Shown: in pieces, positions 44,782 through 54,510 of the stretch
Numbering within the stretch: the stretch's first letter is position 1
Layout: each line of letters starts with the position of its first letter
Assembly: GCA_021804785.1 (NCBI GenBank)
Contig: JAJZGY010000003.1
Coordinates: 1-57,165, forward strand
Reading direction: 5' to 3'
Length of the DNA stretch: 57,165 bases
DNA from: Pseudomonadota bacterium
GTDB taxonomy: Bacteria; Pseudomonadota; Alphaproteobacteria; Micropepsales; Micropepsaceae
Made by a program: the position numbers and the translations under genes
Notes under the pieces: generated by a model
The model's input: only the letters and a program-made list of their open reading frames with translations
What the model was told of the DNA's origin: nothing
Databases searched by the model: none

Positions 44782-45435
44782 TTATTGCGCGCGCGCCGTC
44801 ATGGCGGCGTGCCGGGCGGTTTCCACAGCGCGGTCGAACATCTCAGCGGTTAGCACGCCTGTGTTGGTGTTGTAACGGGAGCAGTGATAGCTCGATACCA
44901 AAGTAAATTTTCCGGCTCGATAACATGCGCCATGCCGGAACGGGTAATCCTTCAGTTTCAGTTCGAGCGCCTTGACGACGCTGTCATGAGCGATCTTGCC
45001 CAGAACCAGGATCGCACGCAGCTGGGGCAATGATGAGATCTGTGCTGTGAGAAAGTGCCGGCAGGTGTTGATTTCCGCCGGCAGAGGTTTGTTCTGTGGT
45101 GGCACGCAGCGCACCGCGTTGGTGATGGCACAGTGATTGAGCTTGAGCCCGTCGTCTGCCTGCTGGCCGTAATGGCCGAGTGCGAGCTTGTGGCGTAGCA
45201 AAGTGGCGTAAAGCAGGTCTCCCGCAAAGTCACCCGTGAAAGGGCGTCCGGTGCGGTTGGCACCATGTAGGCCGGGGGCCAGGCCGACGATCAGCAATCG
45301 CACTTCACCCTTGGCGCAGAAGCTCGGAACTGGCGCGTTGAAGTAATCCGGCAGGGCCCGCGCGTTCTGCCGGCGGAAGCTGGCCAGGCGCGGGCACAGG
45401 GAACAATCAGACTCGGGCTCGCAATTGGACGGCAT
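44782..45435 (-). CDS. Family 5 uracil-DNA glycosylase (UDGb), Fe-S type
   Basis: DNA repair glycosylase removing uracil and some other deaminated bases. The 217-residue protein matches UDGb: motif GLAPGLHGANRTGRPFTGDF (51-70) and HCSRYNTNTG near the C-terminus, in the HPSxxN position. Four cysteines are placed as in the [4Fe-4S] cluster of family 4/5 enzymes: Cys11, Cys14, Cys110 (NAVRCVPP) and Cys125 (NTCRHFL). Begins at ATG 45435, 40 bp after the preceding NYN gene on the same strand. Works alongside the dUTPase encoded at 9.7-10.2 kb in limiting DNA uracil. Confidence 0.92.
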   Translation of the reverse strand: MPSNCEPESDCSLCPRLASFRRQNARALPDYFNAPVPSFCAKGEVRLLIVGLAPGLHGANRTGRPFTGDFAGDLLYATLLRHKLALGHYGQQADDGLKLNHCAITNAVRCVPPQNKPLPAEINTCRHFLTAQISSLPQLRAILVLGKIAHDSVVKALELKLKDYPFRHGACYRAGKFTLVSSYHCSRYNTNTGVLTAEMFDRAVETARHAAMTARAQ

Positions 45436-45475
45436 AGGTGCCTAGCTTCGACTCGCAGCGTCAGTATAGCCGCGC

Positions 45476-46063
45476 TCAGCCTGTCGCACTGCTCTGCATG
45501 TCCTCGTCGCGATGATGTTCACCCACGCGCTGACCGCCCTCGCGCATGATCGAGGCCTTAAGATCATCCAGCTCTATGAAATTATCGGCCTGCCGGCGCA
45601 ATTCATCAGCCACCATTGGTGGCTGTGTCCGCGTCGTCGACACCACACTGACGCGCTTGCCCTTGCGTTGCGCGGCTTCTACGAGCCGCCGAAAATCACC
45701 GTCACCCGAAAAGATTACGATGTGATCCACAATTTCGGCCATATTCATGACATCGATCGCCAGTTCAATGTCCATGTTGCCTTTGACCCGACGACGCCCC
45801 TGGCTGTCAACGAATTCCTTGAGTGGCTTGGTGACGACGGCAAAGCCATTGTAGTCGAGCCAATCCACGAGCGGGCGCAGGGGTGAGAATTCCTGGTCGT
45901 CCGCGACCGCCGTGTAGTAAAAGGCGCGTACCAAGATGCCCTTGTGCGCGAATAGCTCGAGCAGGCGCCGGTAGTCTATATCGAACCCTAGACCTTTCGC
46001 TGCGCCGTAGAGATTGGCTCCGTCGATAAAGAGGGCAAGTTTTTCCTGCGGGTAGAATAACAT
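45476..46063 (-). CDS. NYN domain (LabA/DUF88-like) putative ribonuclease
   Basis: A 195-residue PIN-like protein. ALFIDGANLYGAAKGLGFDID opens the fold with the first metal-binding Asp; GNMDIELAIDVMNMAE and IVIFSGDGDFRRLVEAAQRKGKRV carry the remaining acidic residues. LabA-like and Limkain-type proteins of this family bind or cut RNA. GGAGGAATTT immediately precedes the ATG at 46063. Gram-negative orthologues are widespread, often with no known partner. It diverges from folK with a 93-bp AT-rich spacer and is followed by the uracil-DNA glycosylase gene. Confidence 0.9.
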   Translation of the reverse strand: MLFYPQEKLALFIDGANLYGAAKGLGFDIDYRRLLELFAHKGILVRAFYYTAVADDQEFSPLRPLVDWLDYNGFAVVTKPLKEFVDSQGRRRVKGNMDIELAIDVMNMAEIVDHIVIFSGDGDFRRLVEAAQRKGKRVSVVSTTRTQPPMVADELRRQADNFIELDDLKASIMREGGQRVGEHHRDEDMQSSATG

Positions 46064-46156
46064 AAATTCCTCCAATGACTATGAAACAGGTAACAAATTC
46101 AGAAATGTCATCTTGCTTTTGGCTTATTTCCTTCTCTGGTTCATAAAGGCCGTGCT

Positions 46157-46648
46157 GTGATCCTTATAGCGCTTGGCGCCAATCTGCCTTTTGACGCGGC
46201 GACCCCGGACCAGACGCTGCATGCTAGCCTGACGCTGTTAAGCAATAACGGCGCAAAAGTGATTTCTGTTTCGCGCTTTTTTATGACCCCGGCATGGCCG
46301 GATCCGTCTGATCCATCCTATGTGAACGCGGTGGCAATGGTGGCATCATCTCTGACTCCTGGGGCCATCATGGGGCTCATGCACGACATAGAAAGCCGTC
46401 TTGGGCGGGTGAGAGGTAAACGCAATGCCCCGCGTTGCCTGGATCTTGATCTCCTTGATTATGACGGGAAGATTGAGGCGGGCCCGCCTATATTGCCGCA
46501 CCCGCGAATAGAAAGCCGCGGATTTGTCCTAATACCTCTCGCAGATATCGTGCCCGGATGGGTCCATCCCGTCAGCGGTCGCAGCGTTGGGGAACTCATC
46601 GGTAAGTTGTCGGGCGCCGAGCAGGACGCGATTCGCCCACTTCGTTAG
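46157..46648 (+). CDS. folK: 2-amino-4-hydroxy-6-hydroxymethyldihydropteridine pyrophosphokinase
   Basis: Folate-pathway enzyme transferring pyrophosphate from ATP to 6-hydroxymethyl-7,8-dihydropterin. The 163-residue protein starts ILIALGANLP and contains the HPPK signature region RGKRNAPRCLDLDLLDYDG (near 90-105) with metal-binding Asp residues, and LPHPRIESRGFVL. The start is GTG at 46157 with AAAGG about 9 bp upstream. folP and folB are not adjacent. The last 4 bp overlap a convergent gene. Confidence 0.93.
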   Translation: MILIALGANLPFDAATPDQTLHASLTLLSNNGAKVISVSRFFMTPAWPDPSDPSYVNAVAMVASSLTPGAIMGLMHDIESRLGRVRGKRNAPRCLDLDLLDYDGKIEAGPPILPHPRIESRGFVLIPLADIVPGWVHPVSGRSVGELIGKLSGAEQDAIRPLR

Positions 46649-47286
46649 TGCCGCTGTGTTGTTGCCCCCTTGGTGGCTATAGGCCCACGCATTCCGGAGG
46701 TGATGTTGGCAACCGATGCCAGGACCAGGCTGCGGCGCACGCGATCGAACGTGCGCAAGAGAGCGACGCGATCATAGGGCTGAACCGAACCTGCTGGGTA
46801 AGCATTAAGATCGGTCGTATGGACGAGGTAGAGTACGAGCAGGCAATGTCCGCCGATCCGCCGGGCGAAGATCTGTGTGGTGGATTTGGTTCCGGTACCG
46901 ACGTCGGTGGCGTGCGCCATCGTCCATAAGATCCCGGCTTCGCTCAACTCCACACTGTTGCGGGCTGTGGCAAGATAGTCACGCGCATCGCAGGGCTGAT
47001 GGCGGGGCGGGGTGACTACGGCGACGCCGGTACCCAGCGACGAAAGATTGGTGCCTGCAGCTTCGGACTGGGGTATGGAAAAGAGTACGCCGGGAAGTGG
47101 GTGACCCGGCCCCAGGACGCTGAAGGTATAGTCCGTTTGAATTGTCCAATTTTGGGGAACGGTCGCAATGTAGGCGCCGTTTGCGGGTGAGAAGTGCTTT
47201 ACGGCAGTGGTGGCAGCTGTCGCAGAAGCACCTAGATTGCACATTAGAAAAATGCCGAATAGCAATGATTTTACTTCGAAATTCAT
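46645..47286 (-). CDS. Secreted protein of unknown function
   Basis: A 213-residue protein with an N-terminal signal peptide: MNFEVK, hydrophobic core LLFGIFLMCNLGASATA, then likely cleavage after ATA or AAT (near 24-26). The mature part has KHFSPANGAYIATVPQNWTIQTDY, resembling the start of lipid-binding or PsbP/DUF1795-like domains, but I cannot assign a family. Two cysteines (near 99 and 148) might pair in the periplasm. Overlaps the end of folK by 4 bp, convergent, and diverges from the CcdC-like gene with a 32-bp gap. Confidence 0.65.
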   Translation of the reverse strand: MNFEVKSLLFGIFLMCNLGASATAATTAVKHFSPANGAYIATVPQNWTIQTDYTFSVLGPGHPLPGVLFSIPQSEAAGTNLSSLGTGVAVVTPPRHQPCDARDYLATARNSVELSEAGILWTMAHATDVGTGTKSTTQIFARRIGGHCLLVLYLVHTTDLNAYPAGSVQPYDRVALLRTFDRVRRSLVLASVANITSGMRGPIATKGATTQRH

Positions 47287-47318
47287 GAACGTTTCCGCTA
47301 CGACGCGAGGAAGGAATT

Positions 47319-47834
47319 ATGTGGCAGCTGCTCAATCCCTATTTGCCAACACTCTTCATGTTGGCGGTGCTTGTGTGGTGGCAGCGCCGCTCCAGAGGGT
47401 CGCGTCTTCGCCTCCGGGCAATGTGGGTCATACCCTGTGTCACCACTTTCGCATTGTATACCACACTGCGCCATCGTCCACCTGAACTGTCGGTGCTTAG
47501 CGTCATCGGCTTTGTATTTGCACTCGTGGCGGGCGGCGTAGTCGGATGGTTGCGGGCCCGTCACCTTCATATCCGGATTGATGACGCCAGCGGGCGAGTT
47601 ACAACCAAGGCGACAACATTCGGACTGATGCTGCTCATCGCGCTGTTTCTGCTGCGTGCCGTGTTGCGCAGCGTGTTTGAGACCCCCGAGGTCCATGGCC
47701 ATCTTGCGGGGACGGCACTGGTGTCTACGGATCTGGGGCTTGTGTTCTCAGTTGGCCTCATCTGGGCGCGTGCTGTCACGCTGATGCTCAGGGTGCGTCC
47801 GATGCTTGCCGCCCATCGCGCGAGATTGAGCTGA
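47319..47834 (+). CDS. CcdC-like (DUF1453) membrane protein
   Basis: A 171-residue inner-membrane protein with about four hydrophobic helices. The stretch VVGWLRARHLHIRIDDASGRVTTKATTFGL, between the second and third helices, resembles the CcdC/DUF1453 family. GGAAGGAAT precedes the ATG. Its stop overlaps the next start (TGATG), so it is co-translated with a lipoprotein of the DUF3574 type. CcdC of Bacillus neighbours cytochrome-c assembly genes, but its role is unsettled and none are here. Confidence 0.7.
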   Translation: MWQLLNPYLPTLFMLAVLVWWQRRSRGSRLRLRAMWVIPCVTTFALYTTLRHRPPELSVLSVIGFVFALVAGGVVGWLRARHLHIRIDDASGRVTTKATTFGLMLLIALFLLRAVLRSVFETPEVHGHLAGTALVSTDLGLVFSVGLIWARAVTLMLRVRPMLAAHRARLS

Positions 47835-48235
47835 TGCGAAACGCCGCGGCCCTTGGCGTCTCGCTCTTGCTCGCGGGCTGCGTTCGCCCGCCGCCGCTCA
47901 GTTGCCCGAGGCCCCTTGGCTACGCCCGCACCGCCTATCTCTTTTTTGGCCGTTCGACGGCGCAGGGCCGGACGGTTTCTCAAGCACAGTGGCGCCAATT
48001 TGTAGACACGACCCTAATTCCGGAATTTCCGAAGGGTTTTACGGTTCTGGCGGCGCGGGGTTACTGGCAAGGATCAGAACGGGCCGGCTTTGAGGCCAGC
48101 AAGGTGGTGGTCATCGTGCTGCCGGGCTGGGCCGATGATCTTGCCCGGCTTCAAAGGATCCGTTCGACCTATAAGCGGCTCTTTCGCCAACAAAGTGTTC
48201 TGGAGTGGATCGACGCGGGCTGTGCTGGCTTCTAG
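47834..48235 (+). CDS. DUF3574-type lipoprotein
   Basis: A 133-residue protein with a lipoprotein signal: [16 protein letters not shown], the lipobox cysteine being Cys16. The body [25 protein letters not shown] and [10 protein letters not shown] matches the pattern of DUF3574 proteins (YFG-x-S...V-x3-W-x2-F). Function unknown; expected to be anchored in the envelope. Co-translated with the preceding membrane protein, and 113 bp upstream of rpoZ. Confidence 0.78.
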   Translation: MRNAAALGVSLLLAGCVRPPPLSCPRPLGYARTAYLFFGRSTAQGRTVSQAQWRQFVDTTLIPEFPKGFTVLAARGYWQGSERAGFEASKVVVIVLPGWADDLARLQRIRSTYKRLFRQQSVLEWIDAGCAGF

Positions 48236-48240
48236 GCGTC

Positions 48241-48269
48241 TTGCATCAGCGGGGCGCTTCTTCTATGGT
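48241..48269 (+). promoter_or_regulatory. Predicted promoter of rpoZ
   Basis: TTGCAT (48241-48246) and TATGGT (48264-48269) are separated by exactly 17 bp, about 80 bp upstream of the rpoZ ATG. A leader of about 70 bases would result. Confidence 0.5.
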
Positions 48270-48348
48270 CCCCGGTCTTTCCGGAGAAGGTCCATTCTGC
48301 CGGCGGTATTCTAGTGGCCGCAGCTCCGGTGAATTCGAAGGATTCCTT

Positions 48349-48732
48349 ATGGCACGCGTTACCGTTGAAGATTGCGTCGACAAGGTCCCAAACCGCTTTG
48401 ATCTTGTACTTTATTCCGGCTTCCGGGCCCGGCAGCTCTCCGGAGGCTCCGAGCCTTTGGTGGATCGCGACCGCGACAAAAACCCCGTCGTCGCTCTGCG
48501 CGAAATTGCCGATCGCCAGCTGACCCCGGATGTGGTCCGTGAGGAGTATATTAAGTCGCTGCAGAAGCACGCCGAGGTCGATGAGCCCGAAGAAGTGCCA
48601 GGCGAGGATGATGCCCGCGAAGATGTTCAGTTCCGTCAGGTAACGGAAGAGGAACTGCTGCGCGCCCTGACGAGCGAGGCCCAGAGGCGGGCTGAACCAC
48701 AGCCCGAGCCTGAGGTCGACTACGACGAGTAG
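48349..48732 (+). CDS. rpoZ: RNA polymerase omega subunit
   Basis: Small subunit that binds the beta' C-terminus and aids RNA polymerase assembly and ppGpp response. [31 protein letters not shown] is the highly conserved N-terminal part. At 127 residues it is longer than E. coli omega (91) and has an acidic Glu/Asp-rich tail typical of alphaproteobacteria. AAGGATT lies just before the ATG at 48349; a longer frame from 48205 is not supported. Located directly before rel, as in E. coli and most alphaproteobacteria. Confidence 0.96.
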   Translation: MARVTVEDCVDKVPNRFDLVLYSGFRARQLSGGSEPLVDRDRDKNPVVALREIADRQLTPDVVREEYIKSLQKHAEVDEPEEVPGEDDAREDVQFRQVTEEELLRALTSEAQRRAEPQPEPEVDYDE

Positions 48733-48806
48733 GGGTGGTGCAAGAACACCTGTCGCACGCGCCGACGGGGTAAAATGCGCCGCGAATTCCTATATGCTGC
48801 GGTGAC

Positions 48807-51077
48807 ATGACGACACCGCCAAACCCCGTTTCCTCCACCGTGGCGACCGCTCCAGCGGTAGCGCCACCGCCGGTGCGAGCACGGCGACGCAAGCTGATGC
48901 GTCAGACTGAACTTGTGGAGCGGGTGCGCAGCTACGATCCTGAGGCTGACGAGGATCTGCTCAACAAGGCCTATGTTTATGCCATGCACGCCCATGGCAA
49001 GCAGCTGCGGGCCTCGGGGGATCCCTATTTTGCCCATCCGCTGGAGGTAGCGGCCATCCTCACCGAGCTCAAGCTCGATGTCGCCACCATCGTCACCGCA
49101 CTCCTGCATGACACGATCGAGGATACCAGCGTTACCTTCGATGATATCAAACGCGATTTTGGCGAAGAAATCGCGATCTTGGTGGATGGTGTAACCAAAC
49201 TGTCCCAGCTAGAGGTCTTCAGCGAGCGGACAAAGCAGGCCGAAAATTTTCGTAAACTGATGCTTGCCATCACCAGTGACGTGCGCGTGCTCCTCGTTAA
49301 GCTGGCCGATCGACTACACAATATGCGTACGCTGAATTACATTTCCAAGCCTGACAAGCGTCATCGTATCGCCCAGGAAACGATCGATCTTTATGCCCCG
49401 CTGGCCGGGCGTATCGGCATGCAGAATATGCGCGAGGAGCTCGAGGATCTGGCATTCGCCGACCTCAATCCGGAGGCACGGAATTCGATTGTAACCCGGT
49501 TGGATCGGTTGAAGGACACCAGCGGCGATCGAATTGGCCGCATTGCTGATCAGATCAAACGCCGTCTCGCCGAAGAAGGCATCGAAGCCTGGGTATCGGG
49601 CCGCGCCAAACGGCCGTGGTCAATCTGGAGGAAGCTCAGGGAGAAGCAGCTGAATTTCCAGCAGCTCTCCGACATCCTGGGGTTTCGCGTGATCGTTGCC
49701 ACGACCGATGACTGCTATCGTGCTTTGGGCGTACTCCACCAGAGCTGGCGCATGATACCAGATCGGTTCAAGGACTTCATTTCCAATCCCAAAACCAACG
49801 GCTATCAATCGATTCATACCACGGTCATGGGGCCGGAAAATCAACGTGTCGAAGTACAGATACGGACTCAGCAGATGCACGAGGTTGCCGAACGTGGCGT
49901 CGCTGCGCATTGGCGATATCGCGAGCATGTCGGTGAAAGGGAGCCGCCCGAAAAAGCCCTGGAATGGCTGCGTGATATGGTGGACTTGCTGGAAAGAGGT
50001 GATTCCGCCGAGGAATTCTTCGACCACTCCAAACTCAACCTGTATCAGGACCAAGTGTTTTGCTTTACGCCGAAGGGAGACCTGATTGCACTGCCGCGTG
50101 GAGCAACGCCAATCGACTTCGCCTATGCAGTGCATACTGATCTTGGCAACACCACAGTGGGAGTGAAGGTTAATGGTGCCCATGTGCCATTGCATACAGC
50201 TCTTGGCAACGGTGATCAGGTCGAAATCATCCGCACAAAGGATGCCGCGCCATCGGCGCTGTGGGAACAGTTTGTTGTTACCGGGCGAGCGCGTGCCGAG
50301 ATTCGCCGATTCTTGCGCCATGCCCAGCGCGATGAAAATATCGCCTTTGGCAAGCGGATCTTGGAGAAGTCCTTCAGCGACCTCAATCTCGAATTAACCG
50401 ATAAGGCAATTGAGGAGGTGGCGCGCAAGCTGCGCCTGTCCAAGCCAGAGGATGTGTACGCCGAACTCGGACGTGGTGCGTTGCGTGCCCAGGAAGTTGT
50501 CGAGGCTGTGTTTCCCGAGATCAAGCGCGATCCGGACCGTAACAAGCTCGCCCAGTTTTCTCAGCCAGGCGAGCATAAGACGATTTCCATCCGTGGGTTG
50601 ACGGAAGGAATTTCCTACAAGCTCGGGAGCTGCTGCCATCCATTGCCGGGCGACCGCATCGTCGGCATCATGGTGCCCGGACAGGGTGCGATTATCCATA
50701 CCATTGACTGTGGCGAACTCGAGAAAGCACAAAGTGCGATCGCTGACTGGCTTGATGTTAGTTGGGGCAAATATGCAGCCGACCTGGGACCATCAATCGC
50801 CCGCATTGCGGTACGTGTTGAAAACGCGCCCGGATCTCTGGCTGCAGTGATGACCGTGATTTCAAATAATGGCGGAAACATCTTCAATCTGAAGGTGCTG
50901 GCCCGTAATCCGCTCTTTTTTGATTTTACCGTAGACATCGAGGTTCGCGATGTCGCTCATTTGCAGAATATCATTGGTGCGCTACGCGTGAACGCAGCGG
51001 TCGAGTCGGTTGACCGCGTGCGTGGGCCGCAGGAAGGCGACGATCTCGAACGGAGCGAGCAAAGTGACAGTGGATGA
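48807..51077 (+). CDS. rel: Bifunctional (p)ppGpp synthetase/hydrolase (Rel/SpoT, RSH)
   Basis: Long RSH enzyme of the stringent response. In the 756-residue form the HD hydrolase domain is intact (LLHDTIEDT, 99-107), followed by the synthetase domain with [11 protein letters not shown] and [20 protein letters not shown], then TGS ([24 protein letters not shown]), a zinc-finger-like/CC region ([10 protein letters not shown]) and a C-terminal ACT domain. The first about 30 residues (from ATG 48807) are Pro/Ala-rich; ATG 48897 ([10 protein letters not shown]) fits most homologues better. The ORF 3' end overlaps pyrE by 14 bp. It is probably the cell's only long RSH. Confidence 0.95.
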   Translation: MTTPPNPVSSTVATAPAVAPPPVRARRRKLMRQTELVERVRSYDPEADEDLLNKAYVYAMHAHGKQLRASGDPYFAHPLEVAAILTELKLDVATIVTALLHDTIEDTSVTFDDIKRDFGEEIAILVDGVTKLSQLEVFSERTKQAENFRKLMLAITSDVRVLLVKLADRLHNMRTLNYISKPDKRHRIAQETIDLYAPLAGRIGMQNMREELEDLAFADLNPEARNSIVTRLDRLKDTSGDRIGRIADQIKRRLAEEGIEAWVSGRAKRPWSIWRKLREKQLNFQQLSDILGFRVIVATTDDCYRALGVLHQSWRMIPDRFKDFISNPKTNGYQSIHTTVMGPENQRVEVQIRTQQMHEVAERGVAAHWRYREHVGEREPPEKALEWLRDMVDLLERGDSAEEFFDHSKLNLYQDQVFCFTPKGDLIALPRGATPIDFAYAVHTDLGNTTVGVKVNGAHVPLHTALGNGDQVEIIRTKDAAPSALWEQFVVTGRARAEIRRFLRHAQRDENIAFGKRILEKSFSDLNLELTDKAIEEVARKLRLSKPEDVYAELGRGALRAQEVVEAVFPEIKRDPDRNKLAQFSQPGEHKTISIRGLTEGISYKLGSCCHPLPGDRIVGIMVPGQGAIIHTIDCGELEKAQSAIADWLDVSWGKYAADLGPSIARIAVRVENAPGSLAAVMTVISNNGGNIFNLKVLARNPLFFDFTVDIEVRDVAHLQNIIGALRVNAAVESVDRVRGPQEGDDLERSEQSDSG

Positions 51078-51648
51078 TGTCTTGAATGAATTCCGGGCTG
51101 CTGGGGCGTTGCTCGAGGGCCATTTTATTCTGTCAAGTGGACGGCATTCCGACTTATTTCTTCAAAAGGCGCTTGTGTTTCAGGACGCGCGCCGCACCGA
51201 GCGGTTATGTGCAGCTCTCGCCCAGAAGGTTCGGGCGCTTGTGAAGCAGCCATTTACTGCCATTGTGTCGCCCGCGGTCGGAGGCATCGTGCCGGGCTAT
51301 GAGATGGGCCGCCAGCTTCAAGTGCCAGCCATGTATGTCGAGCGCGAAGCAGGCGTTTTTCAGTTGCGCCGTGGCTTTCATCTTGAAAAGGGCCAGCCCG
51401 TGCTGATGGTAGAAGACATTGTAACGACCGGCCTGTCCAGTCGCGAATGTCTGAGTGCTATCCGTGCAGCGGGCGCCGATCCAGTGGCGGCCTGCTGCCT
51501 GATCGATCGCTCAGGCGGCAAGGCCGATGTTGGTGTGCCCCTCATCGCTCTAGCAGCAATCGAAGTACCATCCTGGCCCGCGGACGCACTGCCTGCGCAC
51601 CTGAAGATGACGCCGGCGATCAAGCCGGGCAGCCGGGGTCTGGCATGA
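51064..51648 (+). CDS. pyrE: Orotate phosphoribosyltransferase
   Basis: Transfers phosphoribose from PRPP to orotate, giving OMP. The 194-residue protein (from GTG 51064, [10 protein letters not shown]) has [14 protein letters not shown], the [12 protein letters not shown] segment and the PRPP-binding motif [13 protein letters not shown] (113-125). The start lies in the last codons of rel in another frame, so translation is likely coupled. A further upstream ATG frame exists (51010) but would extend far into rel. It is separated from pyrB and pyrX by 18 kb. Confidence 0.94.
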   Translation: MTVDDVLNEFRAAGALLEGHFILSSGRHSDLFLQKALVFQDARRTERLCAALAQKVRALVKQPFTAIVSPAVGGIVPGYEMGRQLQVPAMYVEREAGVFQLRRGFHLEKGQPVLMVEDIVTTGLSSRECLSAIRAAGADPVAACCLIDRSGGKADVGVPLIALAAIEVPSWPADALPAHLKMTPAIKPGSRGLA

Positions 51649-51691
51649 AATGGGGAGAGTTGCGCGGTCACAGCCGGAGGAGTTGGTGCAG

Positions 51692-52432
51692 GTGACGAAG
51701 CTTCGGCTCGGGGTCAACATTGATCATGTTGCGACAATTCGTAATGCCCGCGGTGGTGCATTTCCTGATCCGGTTCGTGCCGCCAAGCTTGCCGCTATGG
51801 CCGGTGCGGACGGCATTACGGCGCATTTGCGTGAGGACCGGCGGCATATTTCCGATGCCGATGTCGAGCGTCTGACGCACGAGCTTGATTTGCCCCTCAA
51901 TTTGGAAATGGCCGCAACCCCTGAAATGCTCGCTATAGCCCTGCGTCATCGCCCGCATGCGGCTTGCATTGTCCCGGAAAAGCGCGAAGAGCGCACGACG
52001 GAAGGTGGCATCGACACTGTGGGACTGAGAGGGCGGTTGGGGCCTATGGTAAGAGCCTTGCGCGAAAACGGCACGCGCGTGTCACTTTTTGTCGAACCTG
52101 ACCGACGCCACCTTGATGCCGCCAAGGCACTCGGAGCACCTGTGGTCGAACTGCATACAGGGGCCTATTGTGACAGCCATGGTGGGCAACGCCAGCGTCA
52201 TCTGGAGACAATCCGCGAGGCGGCGGCTTATGGCGCAGAGCTCGGCTTGGAGGTTCACGCCGGCCATGGCCTGAGTTACGAAACCGTGGCTCCTATTGCG
52301 ACCATCCCGCAGATCCGTGAGCTTAATATTGGCCATTTTCTGATCGGAGAGGCGATCTTCGTGGGCCTGCAAGAGGCGATACGCCGGATGCGTCAGCTGA
52401 TGGACGAAGCCCGCGGTGGAGCGCAGCTGTGA
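51692..52432 (+). CDS. pdxJ: Pyridoxine 5'-phosphate synthase
   Basis: Joins deoxyxylulose 5-phosphate and 3-amino-1-hydroxyacetone phosphate to pyridoxine 5'-phosphate in the DXP-dependent vitamin B6 route. The 246-residue TIM-barrel protein starts [21 protein letters not shown], the family hallmark, and has [14 protein letters not shown] and [11 protein letters not shown] 51692 matches family starts, but GGAGGAG at 51676-51682 also fits GTG 51686, so the first residues are uncertain. Overlaps acpS by GTGA. Confidence 0.95.
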   Translation: MTKLRLGVNIDHVATIRNARGGAFPDPVRAAKLAAMAGADGITAHLREDRRHISDADVERLTHELDLPLNLEMAATPEMLAIALRHRPHAACIVPEKREERTTEGGIDTVGLRGRLGPMVRALRENGTRVSLFVEPDRRHLDAAKALGAPVVELHTGAYCDSHGGQRQRHLETIREAAAYGAELGLEVHAGHGLSYETVAPIATIPQIRELNIGHFLIGEAIFVGLQEAIRRMRQLMDEARGGAQL

Positions 52433-52851
52433 TCATTGGCATCGGCTCGGATCTCATCGACATACGGCGGATTGAGCGCAGTATTGAGCGCTTTGGCGAG
52501 CGCTTTCTGGGGCGGATCTTCACGCCTGTTGAGCGGACAAAATCCGAGCGCCGGGCCCAGCGGGCGGCGTCCTACGCCAAACGTTTCGCGGCAAAGGAAG
52601 CATGTTCTAAAGCATTGGGCACGGGATTGCGGCACGGAGTGTTTTGGCGGGACATGGGTGTGATAAATCTGCCGGGTGGTAAACCCTCGATTCAGCTGAC
52701 GGGTGGGGCGCTGCGCCGTCTTGAGGAACTTACTCCGCGTGGTCATCGGGCGCAGATCGATCTGACGATAACCGATGATTTTCCGCTGGCCCAGGCGATT
52801 GTCATCATCTCGGCGGTCCCACTATCTGCACATCCGGGCGCTAATGCCTGA
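52429..52851 (+). CDS. acpS: Holo-[acyl-carrier-protein] synthase
   Basis: Attaches 4'-phosphopantetheine from CoA to acyl carrier protein. The 140-residue protein has the two signature motifs: [13 protein letters not shown] (4-16) with the metal-binding Asp and [16 protein letters not shown] (about 52-67). GTG start at 52429 overlapping the pdxJ stop. The pdxJ-acpS-lepB order is typical. Acts on the product of the CoA route that begins with coaBC in this window. Confidence 0.95.
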   Translation: MIIGIGSDLIDIRRIERSIERFGERFLGRIFTPVERTKSERRAQRAASYAKRFAAKEACSKALGTGLRHGVFWRDMGVINLPGGKPSIQLTGGALRRLEELTPRGHRAQIDLTITDDFPLAQAIVIISAVPLSAHPGANA

Positions 52852-52916
52852 CTCCCTGCCTTGACCCGGCGGCGCGTATCCGCTTCCTTCCCCTCGAGAC
52901 AGACAGGTAAGAAATA

Positions 52917-53825
52917 ATGAGCAAGGACCGCGGGTCGACACCGCCGCCAAAAAACCAACCAGACGGCAACGCCCCACCCTCCGCGGCGAACACACCAAAG
53001 CCATCTGGCCTCACTGCGGCCGATGCTCTGTCCGGCAGGCGCGGCCGCGTCCCTGCGGAGGGCAAGGATGGGGGAGGGGGACCTGCTCCTCAAAGAGAGG
53101 AAAGCTGGATCGAGATCATCAAGACCCTCGTCTATGCGATCCTGATTGCCCTCGTGATACGCAGTTTTGTCATTCAGCCCTTCAACATTCCCTCAGGTTC
53201 GATGAAAAGTACGCTTCTCGTGGGCGACTATTTGTTTGTCGAGAAGTACGCCTATGGCTACAGCCGCTATTCCTTCCCGTGGGGCCTTGGACCTCTGGGA
53301 GATCTCTGGCATGGCCGGATACTCGCGTCGCCGCCCAAACGCGGTGATGTCGTGGTGTTTCGGTTGCCGAGCGATCCATCGATCGATTACATTAAGCGCG
53401 TGATCGGGCTGCCGGGAGATACCGTGCAGATGATCCATGATCGCCTCTACATCAATAACAAGATCGTGTCGCAGAAGAGGGTTTCGGACTTTGTCGAGAC
53501 CATTGACGGCTATCAGCGCCGTGTACCGCGCTATGAGGAATTCCTGCCGGGGGGCAAGACACATTATATTCTCGACAGCACCCCTGACGGGCCTTACGAC
53601 AATACCCAATTGTTCAAGGTTCCCCCAGGCCATTATTTCATGATGGGGGACAACCGCGATAATTCCGACGACAGCCGAGCCGATGTGGGGTACGTTCCGG
53701 CGCAAAACTTGGTGGGTAAGGCGGAACTGATCTTTTTCTCGGTCAATGACAAAGCGAGCTGGTGGCAGGTCTGGAAGTGGCCATGGTCGATCCGCTGGGA
53801 CCGGCTCTTCACGGTCATTGACTAG
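52917..53825 (+). CDS. lepB: Signal peptidase I with a long N-terminal extension
   Basis: Cleaves signal peptides from exported proteins at the periplasmic face. In 302 residues: a membrane segment IIKTLVYAILIALVIRSFVI (67-86), the nucleophile Ser95 in IPSGSMKSTL, general-base Lys160 in DYIKRVIGLPGD and MMGDNRDNSDDSR. The first about 62 residues before the helix are a Pro/Gly/Ala-rich, probably disordered cytosolic arm, longer than the usual short stub of this family. Followed by rnc with a 1-bp gap. Confidence 0.95.
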   Translation: MSKDRGSTPPPKNQPDGNAPPSAANTPKPSGLTAADALSGRRGRVPAEGKDGGGGPAPQREESWIEIIKTLVYAILIALVIRSFVIQPFNIPSGSMKSTLLVGDYLFVEKYAYGYSRYSFPWGLGPLGDLWHGRILASPPKRGDVVVFRLPSDPSIDYIKRVIGLPGDTVQMIHDRLYINNKIVSQKRVSDFVETIDGYQRRVPRYEEFLPGGKTHYILDSTPDGPYDNTQLFKVPPGHYFMMGDNRDNSDDSRADVGYVPAQNLVGKAELIFFSVNDKASWWQVWKWPWSIRWDRLFTVID

Positions 53826-53826
53826 G

Positions 53827-54510
53827 GTGCGTAGTGCCGAGCTATCTGCCCTGTCGCCTATGCTAGATCATACCTTTCGTGATACTGCGCTGCTTCGGCA
53901 AGCGCTAACCCATTCGAGTGCTGACGCACAGGCTTCTAATGAACGTCTCGAATTCCTTGGCGATCGGGTCTTGGGACTTATCCTGGCCCAAACCCTATAC
54001 GAGCGTTATCCAAATGATGCCGAGGGACTTTTGGCACTCAAGTTCAATGCTCTGGCCCGCCGCGAGGCCTGCTCCGCCGCCGCGGAAAGTGCCGGCTTGT
54101 CCAGCCATCTTGTCCTGGCGGCAAGTGAGGTAAAATCCGGTGGTCGGCATAAAGCAGCCATTCTTAGCGGCGCGACTGAAGCAGTGATTGCCGCGATCTA
54201 CCTCGATGGTGGCCTTGCGGCAGCACGTCAGTTCGTGATGCGCCATTGGCAAAGCGCCTTCGACGATCTGGGGCGGGACATGCGCGATGCCAAGACGGCA
54301 TTGCAGGAATGGGCCCAGTCGCGACAACATGGTCGCGGTGCGCCGGTCTATCGGGTGGTAAGCCGCGGCGGACCTGATCACGCACCGCAATTTGATGTTG
54401 AGGTAACAATTGAGGGCCTGCAACCAGCACAGGGACGTGGCGGCTCTAAACGCGAAGCCGAGCAGGCTGCCGCGCGCGCTATGCTGCAACGTTTAGAAAT
54501 GAGCCTATGA
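53827..54510 (+). CDS. rnc: Ribonuclease III
   Basis: Double-stranded-RNA endonuclease for rRNA and mRNA processing. In the 227-residue form: catalytic motif NERLEFLGDRVLGL (38-51; the usual Ser after GD is Arg), ATEAVIAAIYLDGG, and a C-terminal double-stranded RNA-binding domain (DAKTALQEWAQ to the GSKREAEQAAARAML end). The frame stays open into lepB (53746), so the start is uncertain: GTG 53827, 1 bp after the lepB stop, gives normal length; TTG 53818 is an alternative. Overlaps era by ATGA. Confidence 0.93.
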   Translation: MRSAELSALSPMLDHTFRDTALLRQALTHSSADAQASNERLEFLGDRVLGLILAQTLYERYPNDAEGLLALKFNALARREACSAAAESAGLSSHLVLAASEVKSGGRHKAAILSGATEAVIAAIYLDGGLAAARQFVMRHWQSAFDDLGRDMRDAKTALQEWAQSRQHGRGAPVYRVVSRGGPDHAPQFDVEVTIEGLQPAQGRGGSKREAEQAAARAMLQRLEMSL

